The notes under the pieces are model-generated. The model saw nothing but the letters and a program-made list of their open reading frames with translations, ran no database searches and was not told the origin of the DNA. A DNA stretch of 64,000 nt from NCBI GenBank assembly GCA_022695795.1, contig MU404108.1:1-64000 (forward strand). The letters run 5' to 3'. The stretch comes from Biscogniauxia marginata. Its lineage: Eukaryota; Ascomycota; Sordariomycetes; Xylariales; Xylariaceae. Positions 1 to 13,563 of the stretch are shown piece by piece. The translations under genes and the position numbers were made by a program. Position 1 is the first letter of the stretch; every line of letters begins with the position of its first letter.

Positions 1-93
1 ATTTATTATTTATTATTTATTATTTATTATTTATTATTTATTATTTATTATTTATTATTTATTATTTATTATTTATTATTTATTATTTATTAT
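1..93. repeat. ATTTATT heptanucleotide microsatellite
   Basis: Uninterrupted tandem copies of a 7-bp unit (ATTTATT) run from the left window edge to about position 93, so the array may extend beyond the window. It sits in the AT-rich island and has no coding content. It is not a telomere repeat, since it has no G-rich strand. From 94 to 455 the DNA is extremely AT-rich with no recognisable gene or element. Confidence 0.9.
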
Positions 94-455
94 TTTTTAA
101 AAACAAGTAATTTTATCTTATAATAAAATAGTTTTTATAAACTAATTATAAATATTTATAATATTTATAATAAAATTAAATTATAATAACATTTCGCGAG
201 TTATTATAAATATTTTAACTTTTTAAAACATTTAATTTATATTAAAGTCGAGAAAAAATATACGCGCTTTTTATATAAAAAGTAATATAATAATAACTTT
301 TTTAAATTAAAAGAAATTAATTTAATTATGCGAAACTTAGTTTATATATTTAAAATAATTATTATAATAATAAATACTTTTATAAAATTAACTAAAAAAA
401 TCTTTTTTATAACGTAATAATAATAACGTTTTATTACATTTTTTAAATAATTATT

Positions 456-856
456 TGTTACGACCTACTTAAGACTAAAAGGGTCTTTTATGAGGGGTCC
501 GTGAACTAATAACGGAGTAATTTCGAGTAATCACTTAAGCCGACCAAGGATAAAATCTATTGTGATTTATATACAACTAAATCACGATAAATCCATATAA
601 AATAATTAAAGAAAATAATGGATTTTGTTTTTAAAAAAGAATTATATAAATAACTTAGACTTTTTTTATATTTAATTATTTATTTTTGTTTTTTAACTAT
701 TAATTTAAGATTATAATTACTTTTTAATATTATAATAAAAGTATTTTAAAATCTCTTTAATAAATAAAACATTATAAATCTTTTAAATTAAGAAAACTTA
801 ATACGTATTTACTTGTGAAATTAATTAATTAAAAACATATAAAGAAGTTCGTTACA
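456..856 (+). repeat. 5' LTR of outer Gypsy element
   Basis: Begins TGTTACGACC and ends TTCGTTACA, and is preceded by TTATT. It matches the LTR at 16039-16467 over its whole length except for a gap of about 28 bp near its 3' end. Its 3' half is a RIP-mutated form of the R/U5-like block shared by every LTR in this window. Its 5' half (U3) is a type seen only in this element. It is heavily RIP-mutated. Confidence 0.9.
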
Positions 857-1156
857 TTTTAATAGTTCTTTAATTAGTATTTAATATTAATTTAAAAAAA
901 GGGACTTTTAATTAAACCGTCTTAAAATAAATATACCCCTTAAAATTAAAAAGTAATAAAAAAAGAAACAAGTAAAAAAATAATAATTAATAAGCTTTTA
1001 AACGAAAACTTTAAATTTTTTTATAATATAATAAAAAGGTTTAAAAGAATTAACATAAAAATTAATTATAATTATAGTTAAAAAAGAGCCTTAAAAAGAC
1101 ACTTTTAAAGCTTAACAAGAAAAATCGTTTAAAGAAAAAAAAAGGAGGAGGAAAAG

Positions 1157-1515
1157 TGTGACGAACCTCCTTGTGTGTTCCTAGTCAGCTGACTTCACAG
1201 GTGAGTACGTACTGGGTTTTCTTGATTTGAAGGTAACAGTGGGTTGAGATTGGTTCAATTGATTCACAATGTTATGTCCGTCAGAGAGGTTTCAAGGTAC
1301 TCTCACTATAGTATCAAAGAGTGACTGTAGTCTTAGATTGATAGCTAAGGAAATTCCAATTTACTTATACTTTATCCTTCACAGGGGGTCATACCCACAC
1401 TCTCTCCAATTCTCAGGAGAACAACTGAGAATCTTGGCATTCTCCCTTCTGGAGTCATGTGACCCTAGATCACATGACCACCCTTAATTCCTTTTACCCT
1501 TGTTGGGTCGTAACA
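1157..1515 (-). repeat. Nested solo LTR, nearly RIP-free (U3 type 1)
   Basis: In window orientation it starts TGTGACGAACC and ends GGGTCGTAACA, and is flanked on both sides by AAAAG, a perfect 5-bp target-site duplication. It has no internal domain, so it is a solo LTR left by LTR-LTR recombination. It lies inside the outer Gypsy element upstream of the gag zinc knuckle. Base composition is near normal, unlike the surrounding DNA. A short open frame inside it (1269-1487) has no protein-like features and is not a gene. The facing CATGTG boxes at 1454-1478 are discussed in the findings. Confidence 0.92.
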
Positions 1516-2004
1516 AAAAGGCACCTAAAAAAGAAAACAAATAAATAAAATAATCTTTATTTTTTAAAGATAAATAACCAGAGCTACCTTTAAATAATAG
1601 CGATCTTAGTAGTTTAAACAATAAAAATAATATAACGACCCCCGATATAAAAAGTTTTAAATTAATTATACTTAGTAAATATAATAAGTCGAGTAATTTA
1701 AAAGGATTTTTAATTTAAGCCGGAATTTATTTATAGTTTTATTATGAAATAATTATTACTAAAAAATAAAAGATTTTTATAATATTTTAACTTCTCGTTA
1801 AAATTATCTTAACTTGGTTTTAATTAATATTAAAAAATTATTTAGGTTTATATTTAGTAACTTAATTTTTAAATAATAAGTTAAAGCTCGATTTTATAAA
1901 TTACGATAAAATAAAAAGGCCTTAAATTACGTTATTAAGTTTAAAAAACTTATAAGTTAATTATAATTATTTATTAAAAGTTTATATTATTTATTTTATT
2001 AAAA

Positions 2005-2105
2005 ACTAAAAAATTATATAAAAAATAAATTATAAAAAATAAATTATAAAAAATAAATTATAAAAAATAAATTATAAAAAAATAAATTATAAAAAATAAA
2101 CTTAT
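2005..2105. repeat. AT-rich tandem repeat, about 14-15 bp unit
   Basis: Five or so imperfect copies of a unit resembling ATAAAAAATAAATT lie within the gag region of the outer Gypsy element. This is probably a local expansion in RIP-degraded sequence. Confidence 0.75.
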
Positions 2106-3365
2106 ATAAAAAAAACCTAAAAAAGTTTAATAATTACGTTATAATAACAATTATTATTAATAACAAAAACTTCAAATAATATTTTAAAAAGAAAAAAACG
2201 ATATAACGAAAAAACGGCGATTAATAAAAAAAAGAAATTATAAAAGTAATATTAAAACAAGAAAAAGCATTAAACCTAAATTAAACCTCATTAAAATTAA
2301 CTTTACTTAAAAGAAGTAAAAAAAACAAAATAAATCGATTATTAAGTGTTTTAATTATAAGAAAAAAAGACATTATAAAAACGAGTATCGAAATCTTAAG
2401 AAATAAAAACCAAAAATAAAAGGAATTTCTTAACCCGAGAAAAAAGCCTTTAAAATAAAGATTTATTTCGAAAATAATAAAAAGGTAAATTAAGTATTTA
2501 TTATTATTATTATTAAAGCAAAAAAAGACGAAAAGGTCCTTATAAAAAAACGATAATATCTATTAAAATTATAAAAAAAAGCTTATAAATATTCTTTAAA
2601 GTATTATCGCTTACTTATTATAATATGCGAAGGCTATAAATGTTATTAAGTCGGCTTTAAAAATTACTTAGAGCATAATAACTCGTATTTAAGGTACTTT
2701 ATATTAAAATAAGCTAAATAAAGGTGTAATAAAAGCGAATTACTATACAAATATAATATTTATAAGCTAAAGTACGACTTAAAAGTTAAATTAAACCATA
2801 ATAAATTATATAAAAGTTATTATAATAATAATAAATACGAAATATATTAAGAAAAAAACAAATATAATAATTTATACCGGAAGTTTTATATAAATAATAA
2901 CTACGATATTTATTAAAACTTAAATAATACTAGTTAACTTAATAAGTTATTAAGTAAAAAACCTAAATTAAAGTTAAAAGTAATAAAAGAACTAAAAAAC
3001 GAAACATTTTACTTTAATAAAGATAAAATAATAAAGTTATAAAAAAACATATATCGTTATATTGAAGTTTTTATATTAATAACGCTTGTTAAGTATATAA
3101 AAGCTTTAAAAATAAAGCTAGTTATTATCTTTAAAAACTAAAAAGTAATAACACGAAAAAAAACAAATATATTTATAATAATGTCTTATAATAACCACGT
3201 TATTTAAAAACTTATTATTTTCATTTAAATTCTAAAAGAAATAATTAAATAATTATTAAAAGTTATATATATTACATTTTAGTACTTTATAATATATATA
3301 AGTTATTTGAGGCGGGTTTTAAAAAAGACGAAATTAAAGAAGAACTATAGAAATTACGAAGGGAA

Positions 3366-3859
3366 TGTTACGAACCTCCTTTTCTCTTTCTGTCACGTGT
3401 GGGTCACATGACCAGAAAAGCGGCGTTGAGCGCTTGATTAGGAAAGAACGCCGATGGATTAGTGAATCATGGATGAGAGATTCATGATTTAATGATTTAA
3501 TGGATCATTGAATCATGGATGGGAAATTAATGATTTAATGATTTAATAGATCATTAAATCATAGATGGGAAATCAATGATTTAATGATTTATTTAATAAT
3601 AGGAAGGGAAGAACGGGTATAAGTAGATTAAGGTTCCTTATGTATTTAGTTATTCATTCTAGTTCTTTAGTTATTAATTTAAGATTATAGTTACTTTTTA
3701 ATATTATAGTGAGAGTACCTTGAAATCTCTCTGACGAACAAGACATTGTGAATCACTTAAACTAATCTCAATTCACTATTACTTACAAAAACAAGAAAAC
3801 CTAGTACGTACTTACCTGTGAAGTTAGCTGACTAGGAACACACAAGGAGGTTCGTCACA
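3366..3859 (+). repeat. Nested solo LTR with internal tandem repeat (U3 type 2)
   Basis: Starts TGTTACGAACC and ends GGTTCGTCACA, flanked on both sides by GGGAA (perfect 5-bp target-site duplication). Its 3' portion (from about 3655) is the common R/U5 block. Its U3 is unique in the window: it carries CACGTG at 3394-3399 and CACATG at 3405-3410. It also contains an array of about 2.5 copies of a roughly 60-bp unit, rich in ATGATTTAATGATTTAATGG, at about 3453-3600. RIP damage is patchy. Confidence 0.92.
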
Positions 3860-5142
3860 GGGAATTATATTTTCTATATTAACTCAAAAAGCGAGCTAAT
3901 TACGACATTAATTTATTTAGGTTTATAAAGAAGCATTTAATAAAATAATAAGTAAAAATACGTGCGACTAAATTAAGTTATAAACAAATTATTAAAATAT
4001 ACTTTAAAAAAAAAGAAGAATTTCTAAAAATATATATAAACTTATAAAAAGATATTAAGTTATTTTTAATAAACGAATTTAAGGATTATAACTTTTATTC
4101 AAAAATAATTTAAAACTTTAAAAGTTTTTAAATTAATAAAAAAACAAATTTAAGCTATAAAAAGGCCCTTGAAAAAGAATTAAAATTTTAATATATAAGG
4201 TTTTATATAAAAAATAAACCTTTCACTCCTTATTATGTAAAAAGTAGTTAAAAATTATCGAAATAACAATTACTAAAAACACGCTTTTATAAAAACTTAA
4301 AAATAAAACGAAATTAAAGCCGTAATAACTCGAAGAAACTTAAAAAGGAAAAGACGTAGAAAACTAAAAAACGATAAGGATTCTCGCTAATAAAGCAGCG
4401 AGAAGCTATAAATAATAAGTCTTTATACGAAGTCTAATTAAAACTTAATAATATCATTATAATTAAAGTTAAGTATAATAAAAAGGAGTATAAAGCTTTT
4501 ATAAATTTAAAAGTAAATAAAAATTATATTTTAATTAAAGTAGCTTAAAAGAACAATATATTATAAATATATAAATAAAGTTTATATAAATTACGGAACT
4601 TTAAAAGATATATATTTAGTTATAAGAATAGTAAAATGTTAAAAAAATAATTTCTTTCTTAATAACTATTTAAAAATATCTTAAATAAATTATTTTTAAT
4701 ATTATATATATATCGAATTACGATATAATCTTAAAAATAAATTGACTTAAAAAAAGTAATTTACGAATAAATTTCGAGATAAACACGCTTTATTAAAATT
4801 AAAATCAAAAGGAGTTAATTATTATAAATTATAAAATAAATACTATAAATAACACTAAAAAAACGAATATAAAAACAAAATATATCGCTTATATAATTTA
4901 AATAATTAAGTTTAAAAATCTAATGAAAAGAGTACTACGTAAGTATTTTCATTTTTATAAATTATTTAAAAACAAAACAAAAAAAGAATTATTAAAACAT
5001 AGTTAATAAGATTATTAAATTCATTTTTAAAAAAAGAAAATAATTAAAACTATTTTTAGTATATTTTATAAATTAAGAAAAATAAAAAGCATTATAAAAA
5101 GGAATTTAAAAAGATTTTAATAAAGGATATATTCGAGAGTCG

Positions 5143-5597
5143 TGTGACGAACCTCCCTATGTATTCCTAGTCAACTAACTTCACAAGTAAGTACGTACTA
5201 GGTTTTCTTAATTTGAAGGTAATAATAGATCGAGATTAATTCAAGTGATTTCCGATGCTTTATTCGTTAAAGAGATTTCAAAGTACTTTTATTATAATAT
5301 TAAAGAGTGATTATAGTCTTAAATTAATAACTAAAAAACTAGAATAAATAATTAAACATATAAGAAATTCTAATTTATTTATACTTTATTCTTTATAAGG
5401 AGTAATACTTATATTCTCTTTAATTTTTAAGAGTTTAATAAAAAATCTTGGTATTTTCCTTAATTCTTAAAAGTTTAACAGAGAATCTTGGTATTCTTTT
5501 TAATTCTCAAGATTCTAATAAAGAATTCCTTTTAAAGTTATATAACCTTAAATTATATAACTAACTTAATTCCTTTTACCTTTATTAGTTTGTAACA
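5143..5597 (-). repeat. 3' LTR of nested Gypsy element (U3 type 1)
   Basis: Starts TGTGACGAACC and ends TTTGTAACA in window orientation, preceded by the AGTCG duplication. Pairs with 12202-12616. It has the same U3 type as the solo LTR at 1157-1515 but is clearly RIP-mutated, which shows how much RIP the full-length copy took. Confidence 0.9.
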
Positions 5598-6059
5598 TTA
5601 TATCTCTTTTTTAAATGATTTTATCCTTAAAACTTCTTTTCTTAATAACCTTTTATTTTAATTATATCATTTTATCATGTTATTAAGAATATATAAATAG
5701 GTTCAAAAAAAAGGAATTCCTTTAAATACCAATATAAACTAGTCGCCGTCATCGATTAATTTAGATATATAATCATGCTTTATACTCGCTATTTTAAAAG
5801 GGGCTTATTATACAAGATGTTAAATAACCGAAAAAAATGTCAGAATTATAACGAAGTTAATGCCACTTCTTATAACGGCAACTATATTTCCTTAAAATCT
5901 CTTTAAAATATTTAGAAAGAAAAACTTAAAATTAACCAAGAAAAATAAATAGCTATTTAGTAATTTTAAGAACTATTAAATAAAATTACGCGATTAAATC
6001 GTTAATTTAAATAATTACATAAGCGTAAGGTTTAATTTATTTGACGCGGGTTTTAAAAC

Positions 6060-6248
6060 CTGAATAAGTTAAAGGATTAAAAACGTATTAAAGAGGAATA
6101 AAAGCGTTTTTAAGCCGAATAATAATCTTTAGCTAAATAGGTTAAAGTTGCTTTCAAGGCTGTCCCCTTCTTTAACTAATTATAACTAGATCACGACCTA
6201 GGTTTTTAGATCCTTTTAAGCGATCTAGGTTTTAACGGTGAAAGTTCT
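6060..6248 (+). pseudogene. Antisense reading frame between pol and 3' LTR, RIP-interrupted (unknown)
   Basis: Read on the + strand, opposite to pol, this segment translates to a protein-like frame broken only by TAA/TAG codons, which are the expected RIP products of CAA/CAG (Gln). Recognisable stretches are LNKLK, KRIKEE, VKVAFKAVPFF and LLSDLGFNGES. The same frame occurs at the equivalent place in the other minus-strand Gypsy element (47807-47995). The N-terminal part would be charged and coiled-coil-like, followed by a hydrophobic/acidic patch. It resembles no domain I recognise. It may be the end of a longer antisense ORF, but upstream sequence diverges between the copies. The inference rests on only two copies. 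Confidence 0.45.
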
Positions 6249-9200
6249 TAAGCTTAACTGTTAAATTCTTTAAATGTTTAAGTGGTTTTTAAGTATTCTT
6301 TTTAAGTGGGTAACCTTCTTATTTAATAAAATATTATAATTAACTTTTAACTCGTTTTAAATTTAGTATCTTTTTTATTTCGTATTTATTAGGGTTTTCC
6401 TTAAATTTTAGTTAATTTTTTAGTAAGGCGTTTTTTAATATTAGTTTTAAAAGTGAAATATGAAATATAAAATGTATTCTAGATCTTTTTAATAACACTA
6501 ATTTATAATTAACTTTCAAAATAACTTTTTTAATTTTATTTAGTTTTAACTTCTTAAATTTAAGTTTTTCGTTAAGCCGTTTTATTTTAATTTAAGGTGT
6601 TTTTAATGTTACGCCTTGTCGTTAATAAAGTAAGTAAACTATATCTCCTTTTTTAAGAATTAGTCCTTTAATTCTTTTTTTGTTATAATATTTTATTATT
6701 TTATTTTAAATGAATTATAATTCTTTTTATAGTCGTTACTATATTACCTAGACCTTTTTAAATAGTACTTCTACTCTCAAGGTTTTTATTTTAACTTTTA
6801 ATACTTCCGTGAGTTTAATCGGTTGTTTTTAAACTTCCGCTTTCTACTTATATACTGCTTTATGTAGTGATATCTTCATGTCTTTGTTAACCGAAGTATT
6901 ATATATTATTTAAGCTATTAATAGCAATTTTACTTAATTGTTTATTTCCCAGTTAATATAACTTTATAAATACTATTTTATTATTTAATTTAATTTCTTT
7001 ATTTATCTGTTTATTTAAGGATAATACGCTATAAATAACTTTTATTCGTTTTATTAAACTTATCTAAAATTTTAAAGTAAACAACTTATCTCTATTTAAA
7101 ATAATACGTTTTAGTAATCCATGTTTATTAACGTATTTTTTTAAGAAATTAAAAACTAGCTATTTTATTGTGCTCGATTCGTTAAATAGTAAGAAGTAGA
7201 CATATTTCGTGAGTTTATTAATAATTACCTATATGCTGTTATAAGGTATTCTTGTAATAGGATCTTTTGACTTAGGAAGTTTCACTACGAAATCTTATGC
7301 AATTATGTGTTATGCTTTATTAGGTATCTAAATTGACTATAATAATTTATATAGTTTATATCGTGATGCCTTAGCTTTATTATAAACGTTATAATTCTTT
7401 ATAATTCTTTTAATTGTTTATCATATTCTTAAAAAGTCGAATTCCTTTTAAAGTCGTTTTATCGTTTTGAAAATTCCTTAATAACTATGTAAAGAATATT
7501 CGTGGAATTCTTTAACGAATTCGTTTTATACTCGTTTTAATACGTAAACCTTTTCCTTATACGAAAGGAGTTCATTACTAAATCCTTATTAAAACTATAA
7601 TTATTTTTCTTTTTAATTATAATTTTCCTTAAAACGTAGTTTCTAGTTTCCTATATTAATTCGCATATAAACTAATATAACTAATCCGTTATTTTGTTAT
7701 TTAAACATTTAAACATCTTTTTTATTAATTTTCGATTTATAATCTCCTTTTTTATTAAGCAAGTTTATTTAAACGTTTTCCTTTCTTTTAATATAATAGA
7801 TTTTAAAATTAAACTTAAACAAGAAAATCATTTAACGTTTATATTTTTAATTAAGCGTTTATATTATTATAAATCATGTAAAATTCTTATGATTTAAATA
7901 AATATCGATAAGTTCCTTAATTCCGCTAAGCTATGATTCCCATTCTTTTAATGCTTTAATAACTACTAATAATTTAGTTTAGTACTATATAATGCCTTAA
8001 ATAAGTACGCGACTAGGTACCATTTTCCATTGTTTTCTAGCTGCTCTAGAACTACTTCGATAGCGAAATCTAAGGTGTTTATCTTTAATCGCTTCTTTTT
8101 ATTTTCGTTTAAGAGTTTACATATAACCTCGCTAATTACTACCTTTTTTAACTACTAAAAAGCCTATTTAGCTTCTTTAATAAAATAGAAAGTTTTTCTT
8201 GTTTTCACTAAGGTAATTAATTTTGTTAATAGTTTAGCAATTCGCTTAAAACCTTGGATAAGTTATTTAACGTAATTAATAAAACCAAGAAATACGTATA
8301 TATTTATAACATTCCTAGGTTCTAGTTAATCCTTAACTACTACTATTTTTCCTTTTTAAATACGGATTTTTCCTAGACTTATTATAAACCTTAAATAATT
8401 TAGTTTTTTAACATGTTATTTACTTTTAGTTAAATAAACGAGTAGGTTTACTCTCTTCAAGGCTTTTAACACTTGTTTTATATATTCTTTATACTCCTTA
8501 TCACTTTTTAAGTAAATTAATATATCGTTTAAATAAACGAATATAAATTTATCTAGAAACTTGTAAAAAACCGTTATAATTATATATTAAAATATAATAA
8601 ATGCGTTAATAAGTTTAAACGGCATAACTTTATATTTATAATGTTTATATATTATTCGGAAGGCGGTATACTATTCGTATCTTTTAGCTATTTTAATTAT
8701 ATAATAACTATTATAAAGGTTTAGTATTATAAAGATTTAAGCTTTGCTAATTTATCCTTTTATAAGTTTTATTAATAGTAATAAGTATTTATTCTTCTTA
8801 ATTATTTTATTAAGGTGTTAATAATTAATTACTTATCGCCACACTAAATTTCCTTCTTTATTAACACGTTATTTCCCGTTTTTATTGATTTTTAGTATTA
8901 TAATTACTAGGTATCTTAATAAGGACTTTAATTCTTGAATATATCCTTTATTAAGATCCTTTTAAATTCCTTTTTATAGTACTTTTTATTTTTCTTAATT
9001 TATAAAATATATTAAAAATAATTTTAGTTGTTTTCCTTCCTTAAAATAAATCTAGTAATCTTATTAACTATATTTTAATAATTCTTTTTTTATCTTATCT
9101 TTAAATAATTTATGAAAACGAAGGTACTTATGTGGTACTCTTTTCGTTAAATCTTTAGGCTTAATTACTTAAATTATATAAACGATATATTTTGTTTTTA

Positions 9201-12200
9201 TATCCGTTTTTTTGGAATTACTTATAATACTTATCTCGTAACTTATAATGGTTAGCTCCTCTTGTTTTTGATTTTAATAAAGCGTATTTATCTCGAAATT
9301 TATTCGTGGATTACTTCTTTTAAACTAATTCATTTCTAGCATTATATCGTAACTTAATATATATATAATATTAAAAATAACTTATTCGAAATGTTTTTAA
9401 ATGGTTATTAAGAAAAGAACTATTTCTTTTAACACTTTACCATTCTCATAATTAGATATATATCCTTCGAAGTTTTATAATTAATATAAACTTTATTTAT
9501 ATATTTAAGGTATTTTGTCTTTTTAAGTTATCTCGGCTAAAATATAACTTTTATTTACTCTTGAGTTTATAAGGGCTTTATATTTCCTTTTATTATACCT
9601 GACTTTAGTTATAATGGTATTATTAAGTCTTAACTAGACTTTATATAAAAACTTATTATTTATGACTTTTTGTTGCCTTATTAGCGAGAGCTTTTGCCCT
9701 TTTTTGGTTTTTTACGTCCTTTTTTTTTAAGTTTCTTTAAGTTGCTGCGGCCCGAATATCTTTCTATTCTTAAGTTTTTATAAAAGCGTGTTTTTAGTAA
9801 TCGTTATTTAAATAGTCTTTTTAACTACTTTTTACGTAGTAAAGAGTAAAAGGTTTATTTTTTATATAAAACTTTATATATTAAAATTTTAATTCTTTTT
9901 CGAGGGCCTTTTTATAGTTTAAGTCTATTTTTTTATTAACTCGAAATCTTTTAAGGTTCTAGATTATTTTTAAATAAAGGGCATAATTCTTAAATTTGCT
10001 TGTTAAAGGTAACTCGATATTTCTTTACAAGTTTATATAGATTTCTAAAAACTTTCCTTTTTTTTTTTTGAAGTATGCCTTAACGATTCGTTTATAACTT
10101 AGTTTAGTCGTACGTGTTTTTACTTATTATTTTATTAAGTATTTTCTTATAAAGTTAAATAGATTAATATTATATTTAGCTCGTTTTTCGAGCTATTATA
10201 AAAGATATAGTCCTTTTTATAATTCTTATAATTCTTCCTCGATTTCGTCTTTTTCGAAACCCGTTTCGAGTAAATCGTGTATATCGTATAATACTAAAAT
10301 ATAACATATATAACTTTTAGTAATTACTTTGTGGCTTTTTTCGGAGCTTAAATAAAGATAACATGTTTTAAAATAATATAATTATTATAGGACGTTATTA
10401 TAAATACACTTATTTTTTTTCGTGTTATCACTTTCTAGTTTTTAAGGATAATAACCAGATTTATTCTTAAAACTTTTATGTATTTAATAAACGTCGTTAG
10501 TATAAAAACTTTAATGTAACGATATATATTCCTTTCTAGTTATTTTTCCATTTTTAGCTTTGTTTTAAGTTCTTTATTTAGCAGTTTATTAGGCTAACTA
10601 GCATTGTTTAAGCTTTAATGAATATCGTAGTTGTTATTTGTATAAAACCTCCGGTTTAAGCTATTATATTAGCTTCTTCCTTAGTGGGTTTCGTATTTAT
10701 TGTCGTTATAATGACTTTAATATAGCCTATTATAGTTTAACTTAATTCCTAAGTCGTATCGTACTTATATAGTATTTCGCTTTTGTTATATCCTTGTTTA
10801 GCTTGTTCCGGTGTGAAGTACTTTAAATATAAGTGGTTATACTTTAAATAGTTTTTACGGTTGACTTAATAATATTTATAGTTTCTTTTTATAAGGACCT
10901 CCTTGTTTTTCTCTGCTTTAATAATGGTAATAGTAAATATTTAGTTTACTTCCTTATTATTTTCGAAATAAACTCTTGCTTTAAAGGTTTTTTTTCGGGT
11001 TAAAAAATCTTTCTTATTTTTAGTTTTTATTTCTTAGGATTTCGGCATTCGTTTTTATAATATTTTTTTTTTCACAATTAAAACATTTAATAGTTAATTT
11101 ATTTTGTTTTTTTTGCTCTTTTTAAGTAGTATTAATTTTAATAAGGTTTAACTTAGTTTTAATGCTTTTTCTTGTTCCGGCACCATTTCTGTGATTTCCT
11201 TTTTTCTGTTAATCGCCGTTTCTTTGTTATACCGTCTTTTTTTTTTCAAGATATCGTTCGAAGTTTTCGTTATTAATGGTAATTACTATTATAACGTAGT
11301 TATTAAACTTTCTTAGGTTCTTTTTTTTATAAGCTTATTTTATATAACTTATCCTTTATATAGTTTTTTAATCCTTAATAAAATAAGTAATATAGGCTTT
11401 TAATAAGTAGTTATAACTAACTTACGAGTTTCTTAAACTTAATAATATAGTTTAAAGCCTTTTTATTTTATCGTAATTTATAAAGTCGAGTTTCGACTTG
11501 TTACTTAAGGATTAAGTTGTTAAACATAAACCTAAGTTGTTTTTTAAACTCTTTATAATTCTTAAAAACCTTTTTTGTGTTTCTTTAAGCGTTTAATCCA
11601 TTTTCTAGATAATTTTTTAACACTAGTTAAAACCAGGTTAAGGCAGTTTTGATAAGGAGCTAAGATACCGTGAAAACCTTTTATTCTTTAATAATAATTA
11701 TTTCATAATAAAACTATAAGTAAGTTCCGGCTTAAATTAAAAATCCTTTTAAATTACTCGACTTATTATATTTGCTAGGTATAATTAATTTAAAACCTTT
11801 TATATCGAGGGTCGTTATATTATTTTTATCATTTGAGTTATTAGGGTCGCTATCGTTTAAAGGTAATTTCGATTACTTATTTTTAAGAAGTAAAGGTTGT
11901 TTTTTCCTCCTTTTTTTCTTTTTCCTTAAATAATTCTTCTTGTTAAACTTCCAAGGTGTCCTCTTAAGACTCTTCTTTAATTATAACTATAATTAACTCT
12001 TGTATTAGTTCTTTTAAACCTTTTTATTGTACCGTAAAAGAATTTAAAGCTTTCGTTTAAGAGCTTGTTAATTATTGTTTTTTTACTTATTTCTTTTCTT
12101 ATTACCCTTTGGTTTTAAGGGGTATACTTATCTTAGAACGGTTTAATTAAGAGTCCCTTTTTTTAAACCAATATTAAGCATTAATCAAGGAGCTATTAAA

Positions 12201-12201
12201 A

Positions 12202-12616
12202 TATAACGAACCTCTTTATATATTCCTAGTTAACTAACTTCACAGGTAAATACGTATTAGGTTTTCTTGATTTAAAAGTAATAATAAATCGAGATTAGTT
12301 TAGGTGATTTTCAATGCCTTGTTTGTTAAAGAGATTTCAAGGTACTTTTATTATAGTATTAAAGAGTGACTATAGTCTTAAATTAATAGTTAAAAAACTA
12401 GAATAAATAACTAAACATATAGGAAATTTTAATCTATTTATATTTCATCCTTTATAAAGAGTAACACCTATATTCTCTTTAATTCTCAAAAGTCTAACAA
12501 AGAATCTTGGCATTCTCCCTAATTCTCAAAATTCCAATAGAGAATTTCTTCTAGAGTTATATGACCTTAGATCATATAACCAACTCAATTCCCTTTGCCC
12601 TTGTTGGTTCGTAACA
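12202..12616 (-). repeat. 5' LTR of nested Gypsy element (U3 type 1)
   Basis: In window orientation it begins TATAACGAACC (RIP form of TGTGACGAACC), ends GGTTCGTAACA and is followed by AGTCG. The distal part (12480-12616) keeps many CA/TG dinucleotides, so RIP is less severe than in the body of the element. Confidence 0.9.
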
Positions 12617-13563
12617 AGTCGGAATTCTTGTTAAGATGCCCGGCAATTATAATACTAAAGATTAATAAAAACGAAAAATAACATATTAATAAAAAAGGAA
12701 ATCTAGTATAACGACAAGTAATCGATTATTAATACCTTAATAAAGTAACAAAAAAGAATAAACACTCGTTATTATTAATAAAACTTATAAAAAAGTAAAT
12801 TAATAAAGCTTAAATATTTATAGTATTAAACCTTCGCGATAGTTATATTATTTAGACTTATTAATATACTCGCTACATTTTAACATATAATTATAATAGT
12901 TCTTCGTAAATTTCTAAATAAATTTGTATTTATTTATTTAAAAAGCGAAAAGGAGTATAAGAAATATATAAAATAAGTGTTAAAAGCCTTAAAAAAGGTA
13001 AACTTACTTGTTTATTCGACTAAAAATGAATAACATATTAAAAAACTAAACTATTTAAGGTTTATAATAAGTTTAAAAGAAATCCACATTTAAAAGGGAA
13101 AAATAGTAATAGTTAAGAATTAGCTAGAACTTAAAAGTGTTATAAAAATACACGTATTTCTTAGCTTTATTAATTACGTTAAATAACTTATTTAAAATTT
13201 TAAGCGAATTACTAAAGTATTAATAAAACTAATTATTTTATCGAAAATAAGAAAAGTTTTTTATTTCATTAAAAAAGCTAAATAGGCTTTTTAGTAGCTA
13301 AAAGAAATTATAACTAATAAGGTTATATATAAACTTTTAAATAAAAATAAAAAGAAACGACTAAGGATAAACGCTTTAAATTTTGCTATTAAAATAGTTT
13401 TAAAGTAACTAAAAAATAATGGAAAATTATATCTAGTTATATACCTATTTAAAGTACTATATAGTACTAAATTAAATTATTAAATTTATAACAAGGAATT
13501 ATTAATAATTCTTAAAGCATTAAAAGAATAAAAATTATAGCTTAATAAAATTAAGGAACTTAT

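Larger units (their letters stand above)
5143..12616 (-). mobile_element. Complete nested Ty3/Gypsy retrotransposon (7.47 kb), RIP-degraded
   Basis: LTRs lie at 5143-5597 (3' LTR) and 12202-12616 (5' LTR), and a perfect 5-bp duplication AGTCG flanks the element at 5138-5142 and 12617-12621. It is inserted in the RT region of the outer Gypsy element in the opposite orientation. On the minus strand a gag zinc knuckle lies near 11040-11085. The RT catalytic motif at 8513-8538 reads VYLNDILI, i.e. VYLDDILI with the first catalytic Asp codon mutated GAC to AAC. The integrase core lies near 7195-7270 and the pol C-terminus follows toward 6300. Stops from CAA/CAG to TAA/TAG changes are everywhere, so no frame is functional. 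Between pol and the 3' LTR, on the + strand, lies a protein-like frame (6060-6248) that is annotated separately. Confidence 0.93.

Noticed and set aside
1269..1487. 72-aa open frame, with a related 66-aa frame at 13676-13876
   Set aside because: Both lie inside solo LTRs and come from the shared R/U5 block; they have no conserved ends or protein features.
7694..7897. 67-aa Phe/Ile/Lys-rich frame
   Set aside because: It is on the strand opposite to pol in RIP-degraded Gypsy DNA; its composition just reflects AT-richness.
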